Both the position numbers and the translations under genes were made by a program. From Gemmatimonadota bacterium (lineage in GTDB: Bacteria; Latescibacterota; UBA2968; UBA8231), in assembly GCA_026706165.1 (NCBI GenBank), contig JAPOZF010000766.1:1-5233 (forward strand): DNA of 5,233 nucleotides. Reading direction: 5' to 3'. Below are positions 1 through 5,233 of this stretch, piece by piece; position 1 is the stretch's first letter; every line of letters begins with the position of its first letter. Below the pieces are notes generated by a model. The model saw only the letters and a program-made list of their open reading frames with translations. It did not search any database and was not told the origin of the DNA.

Positions 1-491
1 TAGCCGAGACCCCTTCCCTGAATCCCCCGGACCCGGCTCCCGGACAATACTTCACCCTTTCCGTCGCGATCCACAACCGAGGCGAATCCCCGGCGCCGGC
101 GACGACTCTGCACTACTACCGGTCGACCGACTCGACGATCACCGGCGACGACACCGAGGTCGCCGCGCGCCCGCTGCGCGGTCTGACCACCCCGGGGACC
201 AGCTTCAAGCTGATCCGGTTGAGAGCCCCCACCTCCCGGGGGACCTACTACTACGGAGCCTGCGTGGAGCCTGTCGACGGCGAAGTCGAAACCGGGAACA
301 ACTGCTCGCCGGCCGCCGAACTGGTGGTCGGTGAGGGTCCCGTCACTCACCCCGCCAAAGCCCCCACCCGCAGACAGGTTCCAACCTGTATCTCCCCGGC
401 GTGGCGGCCACAACCTTTCAGCGGCTCAACCTCCCGCCAGCCCCTGGTGGGCGTAATGCCAGTCCTCCAGGTGGTTGAGCAGCACTCCTGA
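1..491 (+). CDS. CARDB-domain (Ig-like) protein, 3' fragment
   Basis: The frame is open from base 3 to a TGA at 489-491; the start lies left of the window. Fragment residues about 14-110 read as one CARDB-type beta-sandwich. In order they show a G-Q-Y-F-T-L-S-V strand, an H-N-R-G turn, then Y-Y-R-S-T-D-S-T-I-T-G-D-D-T. The hallmark G-T-Y-Y-Y-G-A-C-V (residues 80-88) follows, and finally G-E-x-E-T-G-N-N-C-S (93-102). The two cysteines (87 and 101) are probably disulfide-bonded, which fits an exported or cell-surface protein where such domains act as adhesion or spacer modules. The domain ends near base 332. The last ~50 residues (from G-E-G-P on) are rich in Pro, Arg and Gln, resemble nothing I know, and run antisense through the end of the convergent gene (66 nt overlap). 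The tail may therefore be non-native, from a frameshift or rearrangement. The overall role of the protein is unknown because most of it is missing. Confidence 0.75.
   Translation, partial: AETPSLNPPDPAPGQYFTLSVAIHNRGESPAPATTLHYYRSTDSTITGDDTEVAARPLRGLTTPGTSFKLIRLRAPTSRGTYYYGACVEPVDGEVETGNNCSPAAELVVGEGPVTHPAKAPTRRQVPTCISPAWRPQPFSGSTSRQPLVGVMPVLQVVEQHS
374..389. repeat. short inverted repeat between convergent genes
   Basis: The arms ACAGGTT and AACCTGT (7 nt, perfect) are separated by CC. As RNA this would realistically form a 5-bp stem with a 6-nt loop. It lies 36 nt beyond the stop of the minus-strand DUF5069-like gene and past the recognisable CARDB domain of the plus-strand gene, where a shared terminator would be expected. 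No T-run follows on either strand, so it is not a convincing intrinsic terminator. Confidence 0.3.
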
Positions 492-1307
492 AGTCCACGT
501 CGGGGGGCGCTGCAAGGCGGCGTGGATTTCCTCCTGCTTGGCGGCGATGTGCTCGCGCTCCAGCAGGCGGCGGTTGAAGGCCGCCACCGCTCCTTCCTCG
601 ACGACACCTTCCCGCCGCACCCAGTCCTCGAATTCGAGGTAGGCCGGCAGCTCCTCGCGGAGGAACCCGAGGGCGGCGTCCTCATCCACCTGCAAGGTCC
701 GCAGGCAGCGCTGGTCGAGGCTGCCCTCGGCGCAGTCGGGGTAGTCGGGATGCAGCAGCCCCCTGGCGCGCAGGCAGGTCTTGAGCCAGGTGCGGGGCAG
801 CTGGCAGATCCCCAGGGGGCCCCGGTCGATGCTGCTGAGGACGGGGGCCACGGGCCCGGACAGGCCCCCGGCGCCGGGGGCGAATACCTGGCGGTGGAAA
901 AGCTTCCAGTCCTGCAGGCAGTTGAGCAGCACCGCCGACACCTCGGTCACCTCCTCCTGCGGCCAGCCTATGTCGCCGTAGGTCTCGTCGATCTTTTCCG
1001 GGATATGGTGGGGGCGCTGCGCCAGGGCCTTGTTCCAGCGTTCAATGCGGGCGTTGTCCCGGGTGCCTTCGGCGATCGCCCACTCCTCGAACTGCAGGTA
1101 GGAAGGGCGCTGGTCCCACAGGAACTGCAGGGTGCTGTCCTGGTCGAGGCGCAGCACCTCGAGGACGTACTTGTCGAGGCCTCCGCTGCAGAACGGGTAC
1201 CCGGAGTCGAGCTGCCCGGCCTGGTGGAGGAGGTTCTTCCACCACAGGCGCGGCAGTTGGGCCACGCCGAGCGGGCCCTTGCACAGGGTGCTGATCAATG
1301 GTATCAC
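426..1307 (-). CDS. Tandem DUF5069-like two-domain protein
   Basis: This 293-residue protein consists of two homologous copies of a ~135-residue domain. Copy 1 spans residues about 4-140 and copy 2 about 157-290, joined by a Gly/Pro/Ala linker (142-156). Both copies contain G-P-L-G, Q-L-P-R-x-W-x-K, a Y-P-x-C pair, L-D, a D-x-D step, P-x-Y-L-x-F-E-x-W, an aromatic-Asn pair (W-N or F-N) and a C-terminal V-L-L-N-x-L-x-D-W-x-x-x-H. The layout (LPR/K, then G..YP..LD, then W....N) resembles DUF5069, a family of unknown function that I associate with Planctomycetota and Verrucomicrobiota. The assignment is from memory of the pattern. There is no signal peptide or membrane segment, so it is probably cytoplasmic. 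The start is GTG at 1305-1307, chosen because AAAGGAG sits 8 nt upstream and the esterase stop is only 14 nt away. It is the last gene of the apparent operon. The conserved Trp, His, Asp and Cys positions could be functional, but no reaction can be assigned. Confidence 0.8.
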   Translation of the reverse strand: MIPLISTLCKGPLGVAQLPRLWWKNLLHQAGQLDSGYPFCSGGLDKYVLEVLRLDQDSTLQFLWDQRPSYLQFEEWAIAEGTRDNARIERWNKALAQRPHHIPEKIDETYGDIGWPQEEVTEVSAVLLNCLQDWKLFHRQVFAPGAGGLSGPVAPVLSSIDRGPLGICQLPRTWLKTCLRARGLLHPDYPDCAEGSLDQRCLRTLQVDEDAALGFLREELPAYLEFEDWVRREGVVEEGAVAAFNRRLLEREHIAAKQEEIHAALQRPPTWTSGVLLNHLEDWHYAHQGLAGG

Positions 1308-1315
1308 TGCGTTCG

Positions 1316-1322
1316 CTCCTTT
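1316..1322 (-). promoter_or_regulatory. Shine-Dalgarno of the DUF5069-like gene
   Basis: On the minus strand this reads AAAGGAG with an 8-nt spacer to the GTG at 1305-1307. It supports that non-ATG start. Its first base is the last base of the upstream esterase stop codon (TGA at 1322-1324), so ribosomes finishing the esterase gene end on this site, consistent with coupled translation. Confidence 0.75.
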
Positions 1323-2704
1323 CAGACGATCTCCGCTCCCCAGAAGCCCAGCATCGGCAGGAAGCGCTCCATGTCCGCGGGCACCGGGGCCGGGTCCTTG
1401 CCGCAGCCGCCGTGGACCCGGGACTCCCCTTGCAGGGGCCGTTCCAGAATCAGCTCGAGGCGGTGGTCCTGCGGGTAGACCACCTTCGTCACCGGCACCT
1501 CGCCCGCCTCATCCTCGACCCGGAAGCTGTCGGCCTCCGCGTCGATGCTGTCCATGCGGCTCTCGACGCAGGAAAACTCCAGCTCGACGCGGTCTCCCCG
1601 CCGCCGGGCAACGGCCAGGTCCGGCGCCTTCCAGGCCACCTGCCGGCCATACGCCAGCCCCAGGGCCGCCTGCGCCAGCCGCTCCCCCAGGAGCATGTTG
1701 CCCGCCGGGCTGGTGTGGATCTGGTCCGAAAGCGGCAGGTCGAGGGACGGCACCACACCTACGCCCGGGGTTTGCCTGGCAACCTGCCGCTGCGCCTCGC
1801 GCACCTGGCTCCAGCGCCGGTCGGCATCCGGGTCCGCGGGTTGGTACACGCGGTTCAGCTGCACGGTGAGCACCGGCAGCTCCGGGTCCCCGAGGGCTTC
1901 CCGCCAGGCGGCGAGCGCCCGCCGGAAACGCTGCGCATAACTGGCGGCGTCGGCATCGGTGGCGGTATCGCTCTCTCCCTGGTACCACACGATACCCCGG
2001 ACCTTCCCCCCTGCCTTCTCCACGCACCGCACCATGTTGTCGAACAGGTCCGCGGCCCCGGGCTCGTCCGGGTTCCACCGGCTGAGAGGGGAGCCGCCCA
2101 GCGACGTCTGCACCAGACCGACCGGGTGCGAGAGCGTTCGTTTGAGGGTGCGGGCGAACTGCAGGTAGGGGGAGTGGCCCGGGTTGGCCGCCTCCCGGTT
2201 CACCGCGTGCCGGGTTTCGGTCGATTCGTTCATCGGGTGCGCGGCCAGCGCCCACTGCTCGCTGTTCCTGAACAGGTGCACTCCCAGCTCGGGCGGGTCC
2301 TCGTACGGGCCGCGGCCGTACCCGGCCGAGTTGCTCTGCCCGGCGATCACCCACAGATCGCCCGTTCCCAGGAAGTGCCGCATGTCGCCCCGGGGCGACC
2401 ATTCTCCGGCCGGGTTCTCCGCGGTCCGCAGCCGCGTCTCCAGCCGGTACAGCCCACCCGCCGGAATGTTCTCCAACACCGCTTTCCAGGCGCCGTCCTC
2501 TTCGGTCGGTACGGCCTGCCAGTCCAGGCCGGCTGCAACCGCCGCCCCGGTATCCTCCCGCACCAGGCGCACCTCCACCTGCCCGGCGGTCTCGAACTTC
2601 CACCTCCCCTCAAGCTCGATCCTCCCCTTCCCCCGCCCGTCCTGCTGCAGGATCTGCCAGTCCGCCGGCCCCCGCTCGATTATGGCACCAATCTGGTCTT
2701 CCAT
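1322..2704 (-). CDS. Sialate O-acetylesterase-like (SASA/CE6) esterase
   Basis: This 460-residue protein belongs to the SASA/CE6 branch of SGNH-type hydrolases, which remove O-acetyl groups from sialic acid or acetylated plant sugars such as xylan. Residues about 14-105 form a beta-rich N-terminal domain. The catalytic core spans roughly 112-350. It starts with G-D-L-W-V-I-A-G-Q-S-N (115-125), where Ser124 is the expected nucleophile. It continues with G-L-V-Q-T-S-L-G-G-S-P-L-S-R-W (196-210) and G-I-V-W-Y-Q-G-E-S-D (237-246). It ends with S-D-Q-I-H (326-330), giving the expected Asp327/His330 pair. A C-terminal beta domain (about 356-430) follows. All expected catalytic motifs are intact. The N-terminus (MEDQIGAIIE) is not a signal peptide, whereas many family members are exported; this one is predicted to be cytoplasmic unless the start is wrong. 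The ATG at 2702-2704 follows a purine-rich GGGAAGGAAGGGA. It sits 28 nt after the ankyrin gene. The true substrate cannot be read from sequence. Confidence 0.92.
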   Translation of the reverse strand: MEDQIGAIIERGPADWQILQQDGRGKGRIELEGRWKFETAGQVEVRLVREDTGAAVAAGLDWQAVPTEEDGAWKAVLENIPAGGLYRLETRLRTAENPAGEWSPRGDMRHFLGTGDLWVIAGQSNSAGYGRGPYEDPPELGVHLFRNSEQWALAAHPMNESTETRHAVNREAANPGHSPYLQFARTLKRTLSHPVGLVQTSLGGSPLSRWNPDEPGAADLFDNMVRCVEKAGGKVRGIVWYQGESDTATDADAASYAQRFRRALAAWREALGDPELPVLTVQLNRVYQPADPDADRRWSQVREAQRQVARQTPGVGVVPSLDLPLSDQIHTSPAGNMLLGERLAQAALGLAYGRQVAWKAPDLAVARRRGDRVELEFSCVESRMDSIDAEADSFRVEDEAGEVPVTKVVYPQDHRLELILERPLQGESRVHGGCGKDPAPVPADMERFLPMLGFWGAEIV

Positions 2705-2717
2705 TCCCTTCCTTCCC
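2705..2717 (-). promoter_or_regulatory. Purine-rich ribosome binding site of the esterase gene
   Basis: On the minus strand, GGGAAGGAAGGGA lies directly in front of the ATG at 2702-2704, with an AGGAA core 4 nt from the start codon. It supports the chosen start. The 28-nt gap to the ankyrin stop (TGA at 2733-2735) is too short for a separate promoter to be likely. Confidence 0.55.
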
Positions 2718-2732
2718 GCAAGGATCCTTTTC

Positions 2733-4445
2733 TCATCGGGGGCCGGTCTCCTGGCCGCTCAGCCCCTCCCTGAGAAGCGCCGCCACTTCTTCGTGCCCCG
2801 CCCCCTCGGCCCGGCGGAGCGGCTGCGCCCAGGGCGACTCCGCAGGCGCGGCCGGGTCGGCGCCCTGCTCCAGCAGGAACCGCGCCATCTCCGCCTGTCC
2901 CGCGCGCGCGGCGGCCGCCAGGGGCGTGCCCCCGTACTCGAGCTCGACCGCCTCGATGTCGGCCCCCGCCTCCAGAAAGACGCGGGCGGCGTCGACGTCC
3001 CCCTTTTCCGCGCAGCCGTGAAGGAAGGTGCGGCCGATCCAGTTGGGGCGGTCGAGGTCGAGGCCGCGGCCGGCCAGGGCGCGGATCGTGTCGGGATCGG
3101 AGGGGTAGTTGCCTCCCCAGATGTCGGTCAGCTGGAGAAGCTCTGCAGCATTCGGCACGGTTTCCAGGAAGAGGCGGATGAGGGCGGGATTGTCGCGCCC
3201 CATCACCTCATGCAGCAGCTGCGGGTCCGCAACCCCCTCCTCCCCCTCGCGCAGGGCACGTTCCAGCTCGGCGTCCTCCATGGCATAGGAGGGGGTCACC
3301 GCTCCGTGCCCGCGCAGCAGGGCCTGCATCGGACCGCCCTTCTCTCCGTGGTTGTGCTCGACGATGGTCAGGCAGGTGCCGGAGGAGTCGACCCCGGCGT
3401 TGGGATCGGCGCCGCGTTCGAGCAGCAGTCTCGCCGTCTCCAGGTGGTTTCCCGCGGAAGCGCCGAACAGGGCCCCGCCGCGCGGCGCCAGCTCCTCGGG
3501 CCGGTTGGGATCGGCGCCCAGGTCCAGCAGTTGTTCGACGATCCGGGTATGGCCGTTGCGGGCCGCGCATGAGAGCGGGCTGCGCCTTCCGGCATCGAGG
3601 CCGCTGGCCTGGGCGGGATCGGCCGCCAGCACCGCATCGACGCGGTCCTCGTCGCCGGCGGCGCAGGCGATGCTCAGGGCGTACTCGGCGCCGCATTCCA
3701 ACAGGTGGCGGGTGACCGTCCAGGAGTCCTGCGGGGCTTCCGGGGGCAGATCGCGGGTCCGGTACCAGTAGTCGCCGTTGAGGGAGACCAGCAGCGGAGT
3801 CTGGCCGTCGGCGCGGCGGGCTTCGAGGTCCGCTCCCCGGGAGACAAAAAGATCCACCAAGTCGTTCTGCCGCGTCAGCGCCGCCCAGTGCAGCGGCCCG
3901 TTTCCCAGGGCGTCCGCGGTTCGGATGAAGCCGGGGTGCCCGGCCAGCAGCGCCTCGACCCGGTCGCGGGCGCGATCCTTGATCGCCTCTGCCAGCGCGG
4001 CAAACCCCGGATCGTAGCCGAAGCGCTCGCGCATCGCCGCCGCCAGCAGCACCCGCACCTCCCGGTAGCCGCGCTCCTCCGCCACGGCAAGCAGTTTGTC
4101 CCACGAGTTGCCGGTGTAGCGCGACTGCCCGGGATCGGCCCCCGCCCGCAGCAGCAGCTCCACCACCTTGGCGCGACCCTCGCGCACCGCCATGTGAACG
4201 GGGAACTGGTACCAGTGCTGGGCGTTGACCAGCCTCGGGTCGCGTTCGAGCAAGGCACTGACTTTGGCTGTATCCCCTGCCCCGCTGGCGCAGAACAGGG
4301 CCCAGGCATCGTTCCCGTCCACCGTCTCCACCCCGTACTGGTAGCGCCCGGTCTTCATGCTTTCCGGCTGGGAAAGCCGGGCCATTCGCTGCGCGAAACC
4401 CTTCCCGGAAGAAGGAGCCTGCCGCCGCGGTTCCCCTCCGCTCAT
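2733..4445 (-). CDS. Large ankyrin-repeat protein
   Basis: This 570-residue protein is almost entirely ankyrin-like helical repeats, a scaffold for protein binding. Clear repeats show T/P-L-x-x-A-A-x-x-G, then a V-x-x-L-L helix and G-A-D-P-N. They lie at about residues 77-106, 181-210, 286-315, 321-350, 468-498 and 504-533. Degenerate copies lie at about 44-72, 145-175, 213-252, 255-283, 355-382, 387-435, 440-466 and 537-561. There is no signal peptide, transmembrane segment or enzymatic domain, so it is probably cytoplasmic. The chosen start is the ATG at 4443-4445, which overlaps the transporter stop as ATGA and suggests translational coupling. Its own Shine-Dalgarno is weak (GGAA 8 nt upstream). 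Residues 1-29 are low in recognisable structure, so a start at Met30 (ATG at 4356-4358, 541 residues) is a real alternative. The frame stays open further upstream, but that part is antisense-like Arg/Gly/Pro-rich sequence overlapping the transporter and is not coding. The binding partner is unknown. Confidence 0.88.
   Translation of the reverse strand: MSGGEPRRQAPSSGKGFAQRMARLSQPESMKTGRYQYGVETVDGNDAWALFCASGAGDTAKVSALLERDPRLVNAQHWYQFPVHMAVREGRAKVVELLLRAGADPGQSRYTGNSWDKLLAVAEERGYREVRVLLAAAMRERFGYDPGFAALAEAIKDRARDRVEALLAGHPGFIRTADALGNGPLHWAALTRQNDLVDLFVSRGADLEARRADGQTPLLVSLNGDYWYRTRDLPPEAPQDSWTVTRHLLECGAEYALSIACAAGDEDRVDAVLAADPAQASGLDAGRRSPLSCAARNGHTRIVEQLLDLGADPNRPEELAPRGGALFGASAGNHLETARLLLERGADPNAGVDSSGTCLTIVEHNHGEKGGPMQALLRGHGAVTPSYAMEDAELERALREGEEGVADPQLLHEVMGRDNPALIRLFLETVPNAAELLQLTDIWGGNYPSDPDTIRALAGRGLDLDRPNWIGRTFLHGCAEKGDVDAARVFLEAGADIEAVELEYGGTPLAAAARAGQAEMARFLLEQGADPAAPAESPWAQPLRRAEGAGHEEVAALLREGLSGQETGPR
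4442..4445 (-). other. ATGA start/stop overlap (translational coupling)
   Basis: On the minus strand ATGA contains the ankyrin ATG (4443-4445) and the transporter TGA (4442-4444). Such a 4-nt overlap is a common sign of co-transcription and reinitiation. The upstream sequence has only a weak ribosome-binding site, consistent with reliance on coupling. Confidence 0.6.
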
Positions 4446-5233
4446 TCCCTGGATTCCATGCGCGCGTCGGACGCACCTCCCGGGCAGGTATGGACCTCGA
4501 CCGCCACGTGCACGAGGCCGAGGTTGCCGGGAATGCGCTTCTTGTACTGCCCCGGCATCGCGGGACGGTGGGCCACGACGGCGATCAGGGCCGAGTAGAT
4601 ATCCGGACCGATGGACCACAGGTGGAGGTCGGTGACCTTGCTGTCCCCGTCCTGCTCGATGCTGTCGGTGATCCGGCCGCGGATCGATTCTGGACCCTGC
4701 CTGTCGAGGAGAATCCCGCTGGTGGTTCGCAGCAGGCCGAACGACCAGCTGGCTACGAGCACGGCGCCGACGATCCCCACCGCCGGATCCATCCACGCCA
4801 ACCCGTAGTACTTGGCGGAAAGCAGGGCGGCGATGGCCAGCAGCGACGTCAGGGCGTCCGCCAGCACGTGCAGGTAGGCGGCCTTCAGGTTGTGATCGCG
4901 GTGCCCGTGATCATTGGCGTGACCGGAGTCGTGACGGCCGCCGTGCCCATGATGGGCGTGGCCATGGCCGCCGCCCCCCCGGAGGATGAAGGCGCTCGCT
5001 CCGTTGACGAGCAGCCCGGCTACAGCCACGAGCAGCGCCTGATCGAAGATGATTTCCACCGGGTGCAGGAGCCGGTCGCAGCTCTCCCAGGCCATCAGCA
5101 GGGCGAACAGGGCCAGCAGCAGGGCGCCGGTGAACCCCCCCAGGGCGTTGACCTTGCCGGTGCCGAGGGTGAACCCCTCGTCGTGGGCGTGGCGCCGCGC
5201 ATAGATGTAGTCCAGCGCGGCGATCCCGAGGGC
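4442..5233 (-). CDS. dmeF: CDF-family divalent metal efflux transporter, DmeF-like (5' truncated by window)
   Basis: The 263 C-terminal residues of a cation diffusion facilitator are present; the frame is open through the right edge. CDF proteins exchange cytoplasmic divalent metal for protons at the inner membrane, and the DmeF subgroup exports Co2+ and Ni2+. The fragment begins near the end of TM2, then shows H-D-E-G-F-T-L-G-T-G-K (residues 17-27), typical of the TM2-TM3 loop. TM3 is at about 31-50 and TM4 at about 64-84. A His-rich cytoplasmic loop (90-114, ten His) follows. TM5 (118-140) carries the metal-binding H-V-L-A-D (His122/Asp126). TM6 is at about 149-171. The C-terminal metal-sensing domain contains V-T-D-L-H-L-W and V-H-V-A-V-E-V-H-x-C-P-G. 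TM1 and most of TM2, with the other metal-site residues, lie outside. An ATG at 5093-5095 is internal to TM3 and is not the start. The DmeF subgroup is judged from the TM2-TM3 loop, the H-R-D-x-N-L before TM5 and the C-terminus; zinc specificity is not excluded. It is the first gene of the visible operon. Confidence 0.9.
   Translation of the reverse strand, partial: ALGIAALDYIYARRHAHDEGFTLGTGKVNALGGFTGALLLALFALLMAWESCDRLLHPVEIIFDQALLVAVAGLLVNGASAFILRGGGGHGHAHHGHGGRHDSGHANDHGHRDHNLKAAYLHVLADALTSLLAIAALLSAKYYGLAWMDPAVGIVGAVLVASWSFGLLRTTSGILLDRQGPESIRGRITDSIEQDGDSKVTDLHLWSIGPDIYSALIAVVAHRPAMPGQYKKRIPGNLGLVHVAVEVHTCPGGASDARMESRE

Noticed and set aside
434..450. Possible hairpin CCGCCAG / CTGGTGG at the end of the DUF5069-like gene
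   Set aside because: It includes a G-T pair, has a 3-nt loop, sits inside the last codons (Gly-Leu-Ala-Gly-Gly) and is not followed by a T-run on either strand. Codon content in GC-rich DNA explains it.
522..1478. 318-codon open frame on the + strand opposite the DUF5069-like and esterase genes
   Set aside because: It is antisense to recognisable coding sequence, its product is Gly/Ala/Arg/Pro-rich without a domain, and high third-position GC explains the absence of stops.
1298..2773. 491-codon open frame on the + strand opposite the esterase gene
   Set aside because: The minus strand encodes an intact SASA esterase with all its motifs; the plus-frame product has no recognisable features and unusual Arg/Pro/His content.
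3395..3520. Recurring GGGATCGGCGCC-type nucleotide repeats
   Set aside because: They are the codons for the repeated Gly-Ala-Asp-Pro ends of ankyrin units, not an independent repeat element.
2184..3572. 462-codon open frame on the + strand opposite the ankyrin gene
   Set aside because: It is a GC-driven antisense shadow; the opposite strand shows clear ankyrin repeats through this interval.
3705..4598. 297-codon open frame on the + strand opposite the ankyrin and transporter genes
   Set aside because: It is antisense to ankyrin repeats, crosses the ATGA junction of two real genes, and shows no domain of its own.
4446..4796. Extension of the ankyrin frame by 117 codons upstream
   Set aside because: It lies entirely within the transporter gene in another frame, and its residues are Arg/Gly/Pro-rich with no ankyrin pattern. 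The ATGA overlap gives a better start.
4974..4980. Seven-C run (with another at 5135-5141) as phase-variation tracts in the transporter gene
   Set aside because: Seven bases is short for programmed slippage, both runs encode expected Gly residues, and the frame is intact across both.

Overview
The window is very GC-rich bacterial DNA with dense coding and strong third-position G/C, which also leaves long but meaningless open frames on the opposite strand. It holds two transcription units that converge near the left end. On the + strand, entering from the left edge, is the 3' end of a gene for an extracellular-type CARDB (Ig-like) domain. On the - strand, filling the rest, are four co-directional genes. 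In transcription order these are a DmeF-like CDF metal-efflux transporter (5' end outside the window), a large ankyrin-repeat protein, a SASA/CE6-type sialate O-acetylesterase-like esterase, and a protein made of two tandem copies of a DUF5069-like domain.

The four minus-strand genes look like one operon. The transporter and ankyrin genes overlap as ATGA (4 nt). The ankyrin and esterase genes are separated by 28 nt, and the esterase and DUF5069-like genes by 14 nt. A good Shine-Dalgarno (AAAGGAG) precedes the last gene and touches the stop codon of the gene before it. No internal promoter or clear intrinsic terminator was seen. The operon promoter must lie beyond the right edge.

Taxonomy cannot be fixed from this window. 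DUF5069-like proteins together with a SASA esterase and large ankyrin proteins lean towards the Planctomycetota/Verrucomicrobiota group, but this is inference. Only the transporter has an assignable physiological role: efflux of divalent metal such as Co2+ or Ni2+. The esterase probably removes acetyl groups from a carbohydrate. The ankyrin protein is a binding scaffold with unknown partner, and the DUF5069-like protein has no known function. No pathway joins the four products on present knowledge.

The most notable points are the internally duplicated DUF5069-like protein, its operon with an unusual set of partners, and the CARDB reading frame, which runs past its domain into antisense of the neighbouring gene. 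No RNA gene, CRISPR array, insertion sequence or integration site was found.
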